DNA of 64,000 nucleotides from assembly GCF_026191725.2 (NCBI RefSeq), contig NZ_CP120863.1, positions 2,646,001-2,710,000 on the forward strand. The letters run 5' to 3'. Under the pieces are notes generated by a model that did not search any database, was not told where the DNA came from, and saw nothing but the letters and a program-made list of their open reading frames with translations. Origin of the DNA: Roseibium porphyridii. Its GTDB lineage: Bacteria; Pseudomonadota; Alphaproteobacteria; Rhizobiales; Stappiaceae. Positions 16,042-24,602 of this stretch are shown here, in pieces; positions within the stretch are counted from its first letter, which is position 1, and each line of letters begins with the position of its first letter. A program made the position numbers and the translations under genes.

Positions 16042-16811
16042 GCGGTGCAGTTCTCAGTGTTCAGGATGTCGGATGGTCGCCAGGCAGGGGACATACACTT
16101 TTGAGCGGCGTCAGTTTTGACGTTCCTGCCGGCAAGGTGTTGGGGGTCGCCGGTGCCAACGGTGCTGGTAAATCCACTCTGCTCCGGCTGCTCTATCGGT
16201 TTCACAAGCCGGTTACCGGGACCGTTCGTCTCGACGGTGAAGACATCTGGTCCATGTCGGCAAGGGAAACGGCGCAAAAAGTTGCCGCGGTCCTGCAAGA
16301 GCAACCCGGAGATTTCGCACTTTCCGTTCGTGAGATTGTCGAACTCGGGCGCCGCCCACACGGCTCGGGGTTTGCCAGAGGCGGTAGGCGGGATACCGAA
16401 ATTGTCGATGAGGCCCTGGAGCGTATGGGCCTCAACGACTTGTCTGCACGTTCTCTCGGGACCCTTTCAGGCGGCGAACGCCAGCGAGTCATGGTGGCCC
16501 GCGCGCTGGCTCAAAAACCGCAGCTTCTCATTCTTGATGAGCCGACCAATCACCTAGATATTCGTCATCAACTGGAAATCGTGACGCTGATCAGCAGCCT
16601 CAACATCACAATCGTCACCAGTCTGCATGATCTCAACCTGGCAGGCCGCGTGTGTGATCAGGTGCTGCTTTTGCACAAAGGCAGATCACTTGGTTTTGGA
16701 ACTCCGGAAGAGGTTCTGACGCCAACGCATATCGAACAAGCTTACTCCGTCTTTGTCCGTCAGGAGCGGCTTAGTCAAAGTCACGAACAATATCTCACCT
16801 TTCACCTTTGA
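16038..16811 (+). CDS. ABC transporter ATP-binding protein, FecE/BtuD-like
   Basis: This 257-residue ATPase energises the neighbouring FecCD-type permease. Walker A is GANGAGKS, the Q-loop LQEQPG, the signature LSGGERQRVM, Walker B LLILDEPTNHLD and the H-loop SLHDLNLA, all intact. The FecE/BtuD/HmuV class imports cobalamin, haem or siderophores. Its ATG overlaps the DUF1636 stop (ATGA). The B12 riboswitch upstream argues for cobalamin or a cobalamin precursor/cobalt chelate as cargo, but a Zur-like box leaves a metallophore possible. Confidence 0.93.
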   Translation: MSGAVLSVQDVGWSPGRGHTLLSGVSFDVPAGKVLGVAGANGAGKSTLLRLLYRFHKPVTGTVRLDGEDIWSMSARETAQKVAAVLQEQPGDFALSVREIVELGRRPHGSGFARGGRRDTEIVDEALERMGLNDLSARSLGTLSGGERQRVMVARALAQKPQLLILDEPTNHLDIRHQLEIVTLISSLNITIVTSLHDLNLAGRVCDQVLLLHKGRSLGFGTPEEVLTPTHIEQAYSVFVRQERLSQSHEQYLTFHL

Positions 16812-16827
16812 AAACGGAACTCGTATC

Positions 16828-17763
16828 ATGAAACGTATTGCGCTTAGTCTCGTCCTGACCGTCATGGCCGGTTCTGCATTTGCAGAAACCACAGTGCAGA
16901 GCTGTGACCGGGAGGTTGTCTTCTCCGAGCCGCCGAAAGCGGCGGTATCCAACGACGTGAACCTCACGGAAATGATGCTCGCTCTTGGTCTTCGAGATCA
17001 TATGGTCGGTTACACCGGCATCTCGGGCTGGAAAACGCTGGATGAGGAAATGCGCGAGGGAGTTGCCGAAATGCCGGAGCTTTCCGCCAAATATCCGACC
17101 AAAGAGGTGCTGATTGGAGCAGATGCCGATTTTTATTTCGCAGGCTGGAACTACGGCATGAAGGTTGGCGGCGAGGTCACGCCTGAGACGCTGGAGCCAT
17201 TTGGCATCAAAGTCTACGAACTGACGGAATCTTGCATTCACATCGGTGAAAAGCCAAAGGTCTCCATGGGAGACATGTACAACGACCTTATCAATCTTGG
17301 AAAAATCTTCGGCGTGGAAGATGCAGCCTATGATCTGGTGGCCGGCTACAAGGCCGAGCTGGACGCATTTACATCCAATTTGAATGCCGGCGAAAAGCCG
17401 CTGCGCGTTTTCGTTTATGACAGTGGTGAGGACAAACCCTTTACGGCAGGTCGATATGCCATGCCGACTGCGCTGATCGAAGCTGCTGGGGGCATCAATG
17501 TTCTGGACAGCTTTGAGAAAAGCTGGGCAACGGTCGACTGGGAGGCGGTCGTCGAGGCAGATCCGGAAATGGTTGTCATCGTCAATTACGGAAAGGTCAC
17601 GGCTGAGCAGAAGCGCGATTTCATGAAAAACAATCCCGCATTGGCCGAAATTGATGCGGTCAAGAATGACCGGTTCGTGACACTGGAGTATGTTGAGGCA
17701 ACACCGGGTCCGCGCAACATCAAGGCCGTGAAGAAGCTCGCCAACGCATTTTGGGGCGAGTGA
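16828..17763 (+). CDS. ABC transporter substrate-binding protein, FecB/BtuF-like
   Basis: This 311-residue periplasmic protein has a signal peptide ending at AFA/ETTV (about residue 18) and the two-lobe TroA/FecB fold with a rigid interdomain helix. The N-lobe region reads LTEMMLALGLRDHMVGYTG and the C-lobe MPTALIEAAGGINVLD, as in BtuF/FecB proteins. Two cysteines (one near the mature N-terminus, one in ESCIHIGE) are possible disulfide partners. The start at 16828 was chosen because the signal peptide begins there. Substrate is inferred from the riboswitch to be corrinoid; not proven. Confidence 0.9.
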   Translation: MKRIALSLVLTVMAGSAFAETTVQSCDREVVFSEPPKAAVSNDVNLTEMMLALGLRDHMVGYTGISGWKTLDEEMREGVAEMPELSAKYPTKEVLIGADADFYFAGWNYGMKVGGEVTPETLEPFGIKVYELTESCIHIGEKPKVSMGDMYNDLINLGKIFGVEDAAYDLVAGYKAELDAFTSNLNAGEKPLRVFVYDSGEDKPFTAGRYAMPTALIEAAGGINVLDSFEKSWATVDWEAVVEADPEMVVIVNYGKVTAEQKRDFMKNNPALAEIDAVKNDRFVTLEYVEATPGPRNIKAVKKLANAFWGE

Positions 17764-17766
17764 TCC

Positions 17767-18855
17767 TTGCTACAGCGATCGCACCATAGCCAATCCCTAA
17801 ATGAGGCAACAAAGGAACCGGATCTAAGGAAGCGCTGGCGTTTTCTCGGGCTGGTTCTGATTGGCTTCGCGGCTCTTTGCCTTTCTATGGTTGTCGCGGT
17901 TTCGGTCGGAGCTGTTCCAGTTCCGGCCGGAACGGTGCTTGGTGTTGTTGCGAACAAATTGGTTCCAGGTCTGTTCGACGTGACTTGGTCGAGCGGTCGG
18001 GAAGCAATTGTCTGGGAAATCCGGTTTCCAAGGGTTCTGCTTGCGGGTTTTGTCGGCGCTGGGCTGGCCGTGGTCGGTGCTGCGCTGCAGTCCGTGACAC
18101 GCAATCCGCTCGCTGATCCACATCTTCTCGGGATATCATCGGGCGGTGCCGCAGGCGCGATCCTGGCCCTACTTCACACTGGGCTTTTCCTTGGGTTGCT
18201 AACCGTTCCGCTGATGGCGTTCGCCGGAGCGCTTATTGCGACGCTCGTGGTCCTCGGGGTTACGCGTTTTGCGGTTGCCACCAGCGCCGACAAGCTTGTG
18301 CTTGCCGGGGTGGCTGTCTCCTTCATCATCATGTCGCTTGCCAATGTGCTGATTTTTCTGGGAGATCCGAAAGCGACGCATACAGTTGTTTTCTGGATGC
18401 TGGGAGGTCTTGGGCTAGCCCAATGGCTTCATCTCCTGTTTCCGCTCGGCATCCTGCTTCTGACGGTTCCCTATCTCATGCTCAGGGCTGCGGATCTCAA
18501 TGCCATGACCATTGGTGATGAGACTGCGGCAACGCTTGGTATCCCGGTGACCCGTTTCCGTTTCACCGTGTTTGTCGTCGGCGCACTTATCACAGGTGTC
18601 ATGGTGGCTTTTTCCGGGATCATCGGATTTGTCGGTCTGATGATCCCACATATTGCACGGTTCCTGGTTGGGGGCAGTTATACGCGTGTCTTGCCTGCGT
18701 CCTTGCTTCTTGGAGCGATTTTCCTGATCTGGGCGGATGTTGCAGCACGCACTTTAATGGCCCCGGAGGATATGCCCATCGGGATTGTGACCGGATTGAT
18801 CGGCGGAGTGTTCTTTATTCTCCTGCTGCGAGCGAAGACCGGCGGCGACCGCTGA
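17767..18855 (+). CDS. ABC transporter permease, FecCD/BtuC family
   Basis: This 362-residue inner-membrane permease has about ten helices and the BtuC/FecCD signatures: RFPRVLLAGFVGAGLAVVGA, QSVTRNPLADPHLLGISSGG and, near the C-terminus, FSGIIGFVGLMIPHIAR-type motif with RFLVGG. The first codon is TTG three bases after the binding-protein stop, with GGGGCGAG upstream; the cytosolic N-tail makes an internal start possible. Its last 41 bases overlap the convergent MFS gene. Confidence 0.93.
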   Translation: MLQRSHHSQSLNEATKEPDLRKRWRFLGLVLIGFAALCLSMVVAVSVGAVPVPAGTVLGVVANKLVPGLFDVTWSSGREAIVWEIRFPRVLLAGFVGAGLAVVGAALQSVTRNPLADPHLLGISSGGAAGAILALLHTGLFLGLLTVPLMAFAGALIATLVVLGVTRFAVATSADKLVLAGVAVSFIIMSLANVLIFLGDPKATHTVVFWMLGGLGLAQWLHLLFPLGILLLTVPYLMLRAADLNAMTIGDETAATLGIPVTRFRFTVFVVGALITGVMVAFSGIIGFVGLMIPHIARFLVGGSYTRVLPASLLLGAIFLIWADVAARTLMAPEDMPIGIVTGLIGGVFFILLLRAKTGGDR

Positions 18856-20056
18856 ACAGGATGAAAATGGCAATGGCCATGTTCAAGAGGTTCCAGGCAA
18901 TGCCGTTGAGGAACGCGGCTTCATATGACCCGGTCAAATCGTAAATCAGGCCCGAGAGCCAGCCGCCAAGGGCCATTCCCAGGATGGTCGACATGACTAC
19001 GAGGCCAACACGTTGTCCCGCTTCTCTTGCCGGCAGGTATTCTCGCACGATGACGGCATAGCTCGGCACGATGCCGCCTTGTGAAAGTCCGAAGATCAAG
19101 GACACGAGATAGAGCGACGCCAGCCCGTCAAAAGGTATAAACAACAACAGAGAAAGGCACTGTCCGACCGAGCCGAGCAAAAGTGTTTTTATGCCGCCGA
19201 TCTTGTCGGCGATCAGGCCTGAGGCCAACCGACTGATCACACCTGCGCCTGTCATCAGAGCTATCATGTCAGCGCCGGGCGCAACGCCATATCCGAGATC
19301 CACGCAATAGGCCACGATGTGAACCTGCGGCATCGACATGGCGACACAACACGCAATACCGGCAATCACCAACAGGGTCTGGAGAGCGGCGGGTGACAGG
19401 CCTGTGGTCTGTCCACCGAAACGGGCAGCGTGCACGGGTGTTGCCGACAAGGCATTTTCAGGTGGGGGACGCCGCAGGATGAAGGCCAATGGCACCATGG
19501 TGGCAATGCAGATCGCAGCAATGAGCAGGTAGGTGTCACGCCAATCAGTAAATCCAAGGCTCCATTGGATGATCGAGGGCCAAAGCACACCGGCCAGGTA
19601 GTTTCCGCAGGCAGCGCAACCAACGGCAAAACCACGCCGCTTTAAGAACCAGTGCGAGATATCGGCAATCAAGGGGCCGAAGGTTGCCGAGGTTCCAAGG
19701 CCGATCAGGAGCCCTTGAGCGACAGTGAAAAGCCATACATTCGGTGCGAGCGCGGCCAGTGCAAATCCGGAACTTAGGAAAACAGCCGAAACAATAACCG
19801 GGAGCACGATCCCGTAACGGTCAACAAATCTGCCGAGAATGTAATTGCCGGCAGCAAATCCGAGCATGGTTGCGGTGTAGGGCAGGGCCGCGTCGGCCCG
19901 GTCGATGCCGAAATCGTTCTGAACTGCGGGCAGCACGATAACGACTGCCCACATTCCGGCTCCGCCCAGAGTCCCAAGCAGAATGCAGATCGCCAGCCGG
20001 AACCAGGCGTAGGGCCCGTCCTGAGAATAAGTATCAGGGGTCGCTGATCTGGACAC
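18815..20056 (-). CDS. MFS transporter, OxlT/monocarboxylate-like
   Basis: This is a twelve-helix major facilitator of about 413 residues. Loop 2-3 carries NYILGRFVDRYG, the MFS motif A region, and the second half has SRLASGLIADKIGG. The central loop is short. The closest type by eye is the oxalate/formate-monocarboxylate group of secondary carriers; substrate unknown. I placed the start at GTG 20056 behind GGAG (11-base spacing); a TTG at 20110 would lengthen it by 18 residues. Its 3' end overlaps the FecCD permease by 41 bases in convergent orientation. Confidence 0.85.
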   Translation of the reverse strand: MSRSATPDTYSQDGPYAWFRLAICILLGTLGGAGMWAVVIVLPAVQNDFGIDRADAALPYTATMLGFAAGNYILGRFVDRYGIVLPVIVSAVFLSSGFALAALAPNVWLFTVAQGLLIGLGTSATFGPLIADISHWFLKRRGFAVGCAACGNYLAGVLWPSIIQWSLGFTDWRDTYLLIAAICIATMVPLAFILRRPPPENALSATPVHAARFGGQTTGLSPAALQTLLVIAGIACCVAMSMPQVHIVAYCVDLGYGVAPGADMIALMTGAGVISRLASGLIADKIGGIKTLLLGSVGQCLSLLLFIPFDGLASLYLVSLIFGLSQGGIVPSYAVIVREYLPAREAGQRVGLVVMSTILGMALGGWLSGLIYDLTGSYEAAFLNGIAWNLLNMAIAIFILFSGRRRSSLAAGE

Positions 20057-20253
20057 TTTGTCGAAGGCTCCGGTGATGAGGTTCCGGGCTATCAGCTTTA
20101 CACAGCACAATCCAATTCAATTTGCTCATGAAATTGGTCAGGGATTTGAATGAATGACTTGGGATAGTCAGTCGTTGAGGCAGGGGAAGCGCTGCCATAA
20201 AGACTGGCAGCCGCTTCGTTATCAACGGATTGCAGGATGTTTTTAAATTGCCC

Positions 20254-20283
20254 AAAAGGGGCCTCCTGATCGGAAAGCCCCTT
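20254..20283 (-). terminator. Probable rho-independent terminator of qorB
   Basis: On the minus strand AAGGGG ... CCCCTT arms (20283-20278 and 20261-20256 region) enclose further G-U/A-U pairs and lead into TTTTGGG. It begins about ten bases after the qorB stop codon. Confidence 0.65.
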
Positions 20284-20292
20284 AGAGCCGGA

Positions 20293-21159
20293 TCAGACTG
20301 TCCTTTCGGACGTGGCCAAGGTTTCTTCGATAAAGCTCCGCAATGATTTGGCGGGGCGACCTATAAGCTTTTCAAGGTCTGTTGAGGCCGTTTCGAGTTC
20401 GCCGGCCTCAGCGCCGCGATCCGCGTCAGCCAATGCTTTCGCAAGTCCTTCCGGCAGGCCAGCCTGAACAAGCATTTCGGCGTAAGCCGTTTCGTCCAGA
20501 TTGTTATACGCAATGAGGCGCCCGGACAGCCGGGAGAGCTCTTCGGCAAACTCGCGACGGGTGAACGCGGGTGTTCCACCAAGATCAAACGAACGCGTTG
20601 AAAGATCCGTGCCGGCAACCACCCTGGCAGCAGCTTCGGCATAGTCCTCTCGTCCGGCAGCAGAAAACTTGCCGTCGCCACTCGCACCTATAACGGCTCC
20701 GTGGGCAAGCGCGGCGGCAACAGTTCCGGCAAAGTTTTCAAGATACCAGCCGTTCCGCAATATGGCGTGGGCGATACCGCTTTCTACAAGCAGCTTTTCC
20801 GTTTCAATGTGTTCAGCGCCCAAAATCAAACTGGATTGGGGGACGTTCAGCAAGCTTGTATAGACAATGAACTGCACTCCGGCAGCTTTTGCTGCATCGA
20901 TGATTGCCGCATGCTGTGGAACACGTTTGCCCACTTCGGACCCTGAGATAACCACAAGACGTTCAACACCTGAAAGTGCGGCGGCAAGACTCGCCGGATC
21001 ATCATAGTCTCCCTTCACTACGGAGATTTGCTCTGAAGCAATGTCTTGTCCCTTTGCAGGTGTTCGAACCAATGCACGAACTTGCTCGCTGGTTTGTATG
21101 GCAAGGTGTTTCAGGACAAGGCGTCCCAATTGGCCATTGGCACCCGTGACTGCGATCAT
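20293..21159 (-). CDS. qorB: NmrA-like NAD(P)H:quinone oxidoreductase, QorB type
   Basis: This 288-residue extended-SDR protein has the dinucleotide-binding motif TGANGQLG at residues 5-12, ALVRTPAK for NADP preference, and the NmrA-type region YTSLLN and RNGWYLEN. E. coli QorB (YtfG) reduces quinones with NADPH. The gene is divergent from an HxlR-family regulator exactly as ytfG is from ytfH, which supports the call. The start follows GGAGAAACACA. It is likely induced by electrophiles or quinones through the adjacent operator. Confidence 0.88.
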   Translation of the reverse strand: MIAVTGANGQLGRLVLKHLAIQTSEQVRALVRTPAKGQDIASEQISVVKGDYDDPASLAAALSGVERLVVISGSEVGKRVPQHAAIIDAAKAAGVQFIVYTSLLNVPQSSLILGAEHIETEKLLVESGIAHAILRNGWYLENFAGTVAAALAHGAVIGASGDGKFSAAGREDYAEAAARVVAGTDLSTRSFDLGGTPAFTRREFAEELSRLSGRLIAYNNLDETAYAEMLVQAGLPEGLAKALADADRGAEAGELETASTDLEKLIGRPAKSLRSFIEETLATSERTV

Positions 21160-21214
21160 TGTGTTTCTCCTTCAAACGACCGGTGTTGGTTCGGATGCTT
21201 TCCATGTAGACCTG

Positions 21215-21235
21215 GTACTTACTTTTTGTTAGTAC
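21215..21235. promoter_or_regulatory. Operator for the HxlR-family regulator (QorR) in the qorB/qorR divergent region
   Basis: Two 8-base arms, GTACTTAC and GTTAGTAC (seven of eight complementary), flank five T residues. The GTAC...GTAC form with internal TTAC/GTTAG is the type of site bound by HxlR/YodB-like dimers. A second GGTTAG half-like element follows at about 21245. It sits between the divergent starts and could shut off both genes. Confidence 0.6.
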
Positions 21236-21294
21236 ATACAAAAAGGTTAGTTTTAAGCCGGTTCAATGCTGGAACCAGCATTTTGGGAAAAAGC

Positions 21295-21711
21295 ATGACA
21301 GATCAGTCGGATGGCACAACCAAGACGAATGCGGGAGCATCAAAACCATTGTCAGCGATGCTGCGGCAAGGAGAGCTTTTCAATCAGAAATGCCCTTCGC
21401 GTGAGATCCTGAAACATCTGACAAGCCGCTGGGGTGTCTTGGTGTTGATTGCGCTGCTGGATCAGGAGCATCGGTTCTCCGAGCTCCGGCGCAAAGTAGG
21501 GGGCGTCAGCGAAAAGATGCTGGCGCAAACGTTGCAGACACTTGAAGCCGACGGTTTCGTCAACCGGTATTCCCATCCTGTCGTACCACCTCATGTCGAC
21601 TACAGCCTGACACCTATCGGGCGCGAAGTCGCGCTTAAGGTGCGCGACTTTGCCGATTGGATAGAAGTGAATATCGGGCGCATACTTGCAGCTCAAAAAG
21701 CTGAAGCGTGA
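21295..21711 (+). CDS. qorR: HxlR family redox/quinone-sensing repressor, QorR-like
   Basis: This 138-residue winged-helix regulator shows the HxlR core: CPSREILKHLTSRWGVLVLIALL, then RFSELRRKVGGVSEKMLAQTL and LEADGFVNRYSHP with a wing and VDYSLTPIGRE. The single N-terminal cysteine in KCPSRE is at the position of the redox-sensing Cys of YodB/QorR proteins, which release DNA when it is oxidised. The ATG at 21295 was chosen because the domain begins soon after; a longer in-frame extension has no ribosome site and covers the operator. Confidence 0.87.
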   Translation: MTDQSDGTTKTNAGASKPLSAMLRQGELFNQKCPSREILKHLTSRWGVLVLIALLDQEHRFSELRRKVGGVSEKMLAQTLQTLEADGFVNRYSHPVVPPHVDYSLTPIGREVALKVRDFADWIEVNIGRILAAQKAEA

Positions 21712-21747
21712 TGAACCTGGAATGCTGGACTGAATGGGTTACTCAGG

Positions 21748-22650
21748 CTAACGCGGAGGGCACAAGGTGACATCCTGGCCGGACACCAGATCGAACCTCA
21801 CACAGTCCGGCCCCGCGCCTTTTTCAAGTTCGACGCGCTTCAGGACTGGAGCAGAAAGCTCTATCTTGCTGAATTCCTTCAGTTGGCCACCCTCAATTCC
21901 CACGACGCGCAATTGGCGCAGATTGTCAGACGGAACGACCAGTTCCGGTCTGCTGTCTCCTGTCCATGAAATGTCAGCGGAGAGATCCTGGTGCCGAGAT
22001 CCGATCTTGTGGTTGGAGAAGCCAGGAAGTGATGCAATCGGCGTGAGTTCTTTGCCCTGCCATTCCAGAAGGTAGAGTGTTCCCCCAATGTGGGGTGTCT
22101 CGACATAGGCAATCTGTTGCGAGCCGGTTCCGGCGTAATCTGCAATGCCGGCAATGTTCAGCCACCTGTTGGCGCGGCCAATCGGTTCATTGTTTGCCAC
22201 TTCCACCAGCGCATTGCCTCGAACGCCGTAAATCGCGACGCTGCCACCGCCATTTTGATATGACTTGATGGTGATGATCTCAGGCTGGCCATCTCCGTCC
22301 AAGTCGACAATCCGGGGTGTACGGTCCTCGAAAACTTGCGTCCTTGGAAGGATGAGAGAGTATTTCCGCCCGTCGCGAAAAGCGACGTGCAAGGCTCCGG
22401 CTTCGATAGCGTCGCCCAGGATGTTGTGGCGATATCGATCGGTGGGGGATCCATACCAGGCCGCAATTGATTGGCCGTCGGGTGTCGTATGGAGCGCAAA
22501 TTCACCATCGGGCAATCCGCGATCAGGCTTTGTCTGTTGTCCGTTCCAAACGGCCTCGGGCAAGGCTGATACCGTGCCGGCACTCACGGGAGAAGCGTAA
22601 AATCCCGCCGAAATCATCAAAAATGCGAAAGAAGCAATAAGTTGCTGCAT
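21748..22650 (-). CDS. Exported beta-propeller-like (FG-GAP/VCBS) protein
   Basis: This 300-residue protein has a signal peptide (cleavage near VSA/GTVSA, residue 25). A calcium-binding-like DLDGDGQPEIIT motif follows, characteristic of FG-GAP/VCBS propeller repeats, and a second degenerate copy reads SWTGDSRPELVVPSD. It is a periplasmic or surface protein of unknown role. The ATG at 22650 is used; a TTG one codon upstream is possible. It lies 22 bases downstream of the XRE/MmyB regulator gene on the same strand, so the two may form an operon. Confidence 0.7.
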   Translation of the reverse strand: MQQLIASFAFLMISAGFYASPVSAGTVSALPEAVWNGQQTKPDRGLPDGEFALHTTPDGQSIAAWYGSPTDRYRHNILGDAIEAGALHVAFRDGRKYSLILPRTQVFEDRTPRIVDLDGDGQPEIITIKSYQNGGGSVAIYGVRGNALVEVANNEPIGRANRWLNIAGIADYAGTGSQQIAYVETPHIGGTLYLLEWQGKELTPIASLPGFSNHKIGSRHQDLSADISWTGDSRPELVVPSDNLRQLRVVGIEGGQLKEFSKIELSAPVLKRVELEKGAGPDCVRFDLVSGQDVTLCPPR

Positions 22651-22672
22651 CAATCAACTACTCTCTTGTTGT

Positions 22673-23485
22673 TCATTCCGCCGCAGTTGACCCAGCAACT
22701 GTGGTCGGAGTGCCTGCCGCCAGAAGGCAGTTTTGAGTGGCCTCGTCCATCGGAACCATCATTTCTATGGTCATGCCTTCAATGACCGCATCCTGAACCG
22801 ATGCGAGCTGACCCAGCAAGGATGTCACACGAAGTCGACTTCCGTCTGGTCCCATGAATTCGACAGGGACAAATACTGGAACATCTTCGCGAAAGGTTTC
22901 GTCCAATCCATCAAGGATACCGCTGGCATGAGCCTCTTCAAGAAGATCGGCGAGCGCCGGATCCTCTGCGGCTTCACGGTAGAGTCTGGCGGCGAAGATC
23001 GGCGCTGCTTCCTTCCAATTCAGAACCCTTTCCCGAAAGGTGGGCGACAGGAAGATCTTGAACAGATTGGCAGGCTGGTTTTGTAACTCCGTCAGGCCAG
23101 CCAGGAACAGTTTTCCAGCCGTGTTGGAGCGCAGGATGGTCCAGCGTTTGTCCAGCACGAAAGCCGGAAACGGCCAATTGGCAAGAAGGCGGGTTTCAAT
23201 GAGGTCCAGTGCCTCAACAACATCGGGCGAGTTTTCCGCGCGGCATTTGTAAGGGCTCGAAAAGCCCGCGGTTTCATAGAGGATCTGACTGCGTCCAACG
23301 GGCAGGGCGAGCTCGCGCTCGATCCGTTGGATCATGTAACGGCTGGGGTGTGCACGTCCGGTTTCAAGAAAGGAGACATGACGCTGTGTGGAGCCGATCC
23401 GTCCGGCAAACTCGACTTGTGACAGGCCATGTTCACGACGCAGGGATTTGAGTGAATTGCCAAAAGCTGGGCTTTGCACATTCAT
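22673..23485 (-). CDS. XRE-family regulator with MmyB-like ligand-binding domain
   Basis: The 270-residue protein has an N-terminal helix-turn-helix (LKSLRREHGLSQVEFAGRIG, residues 13-32, then STQRHVSFLETGRAHPS). The C-terminal domain resembles MmyB-like regulators (FPAFVLDKRWTILRSNTAG, NLFKIFLSP). In that family the C-terminal part is PAS-like and binds fatty acids or other ligands. It is divergent from the MAPEG gene (133 bases between), a likely target, and precedes the propeller protein. Confidence 0.87.
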   Translation of the reverse strand: MNVQSPAFGNSLKSLRREHGLSQVEFAGRIGSTQRHVSFLETGRAHPSRYMIQRIERELALPVGRSQILYETAGFSSPYKCRAENSPDVVEALDLIETRLLANWPFPAFVLDKRWTILRSNTAGKLFLAGLTELQNQPANLFKIFLSPTFRERVLNWKEAAPIFAARLYREAAEDPALADLLEEAHASGILDGLDETFREDVPVFVPVEFMGPDGSRLRVTSLLGQLASVQDAVIEGMTIEMMVPMDEATQNCLLAAGTPTTVAGSTAAE

Positions 23486-23618
23486 TGATCATACCGCCAG
23501 GTAGCAAGTGCCATTGTTGGGTCGCATCCGAATATTCCCTCCAAGGGAATTGCTGCGGATTGAAGAAAATTTAGGTTTGCCAGAGATCCCACGCAATACA
23601 CGAACTCCGGAGGTCGTA

Positions 23619-24002
23619 ATGACGACATGGATCTTGGCTGTTCTCCTGCTTTATCTGGCACAGATTTACTTCAGCGCTTTGTTTTTGCTGCCTTATGTCA
23701 CCATTTCGCAAATCGTTGGCGGACGGGACGATATGCCGGAGCGTGGCAAAATTGCAGGCAGAGCAGACCGCGCCCTTTCCAATCTGAAGGAAAATCTGCC
23801 CTTCTTTCTGACGCTTGGAGTTTTGGCCCTGATTGTGCCCGGAGCCGATGTTGATCAGGCGACTTTCGGGGCGAGCCTCTTCTTCTTCGCGCGTCTCGCC
23901 TATTTGCCGCTTTACATCAGCGGCATCCCCTTCCTGAGGTCACTAGCATATATCGCCGGGCTTGGAGGCAATGTGATCATGGGACTGGCAGTTATCGGCT
24001 GA
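23619..24002 (+). CDS. MAPEG family membrane protein
   Basis: This 127-residue protein has four transmembrane helices and the MAPEG pattern: RADRALSNLKENLPFF in the first loop and ARLAYLPLYISGIPFLRSLAY in helices 3-4. Bacterial MAPEG proteins are glutathione-dependent transferase/peroxidase homologues acting on lipophilic compounds; the activity here is not proven. The start at 23619 has GGAGG five bases upstream. It is divergent from the XRE/MmyB regulator and ends close to the convergent msrB. Confidence 0.85.
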   Translation: MTTWILAVLLLYLAQIYFSALFLLPYVTISQIVGGRDDMPERGKIAGRADRALSNLKENLPFFLTLGVLALIVPGADVDQATFGASLFFFARLAYLPLYISGIPFLRSLAYIAGLGGNVIMGLAVIG

Positions 24003-24053
24003 AGATCCTCGAGCGCCGCAGGCGCTCGATTTCCGTCAATTGCAAGGAACCTG

Positions 24054-24518
24054 TCAGCTGCTTTCTGTTTCTTCTTCGGAAACGGCCGATGGAGGTCTGC
24101 CACCATGGATGAAATTCATGGCATGTCCATTGAGGCAATATCTCAATCCTGTTGGAGGCGGGCCATCGGGGAAAACATGACCAAGGTGAGCGTCGCATTG
24201 TGCGCAACGGATTTCCGTTCGAACCATGCCATGCGAACGATCCTCAAGTTCGCGGATAGCATCTGTGTGAACGGCTTCAAAGAAGCTTGGCCAACCGCAG
24301 CCTGCATCGAATTTGGTATCTGACATGAACAGCGGGGCATCGCAGCAGATGCAATCGTATCGGCCGATCAGCTTGTTGTCCCAATGTGGACCGGTGAACG
24401 GGCGTTCCGTCCCGGATTGCCGCGTGACATAAAACTGTTCCGGCGTCAGCTGGTCCATCCATTCCGCGGTGGTTTTTCTCACCTTTGGTACATCTTGTCG
24501 CGTAGTCCTGTCGCTCAT
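24054..24518 (-). CDS. msrB: Peptide-methionine (R)-S-oxide reductase MsrB
   Basis: This cytosolic repair enzyme reduces methionine-R-sulfoxide in proteins using thioredoxin. At 154 residues it has the two zinc CxxC motifs (CICC and CAQC), the CGWPSFF motif and the catalytic Cys in [20 protein letters not shown] and LGHVFPDGP are family signatures. There is no signal peptide. It fits the redox-defence theme of the area (QorB, MAPEG, SOD). Confidence 0.95.
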   Translation of the reverse strand: MSDRTTRQDVPKVRKTTAEWMDQLTPEQFYVTRQSGTERPFTGPHWDNKLIGRYDCICCDAPLFMSDTKFDAGCGWPSFFEAVHTDAIRELEDRSHGMVRTEIRCAQCDAHLGHVFPDGPPPTGLRYCLNGHAMNFIHGGRPPSAVSEEETESS

Positions 24519-24602
24519 TTCCCGTTTCCCACCGTTGCCTTTGCCACGAAAATAGGGGCCGAAGTTGGCCTCGGCAAGTCATCTGAAGATTGCTAAGCGA
24601 CA

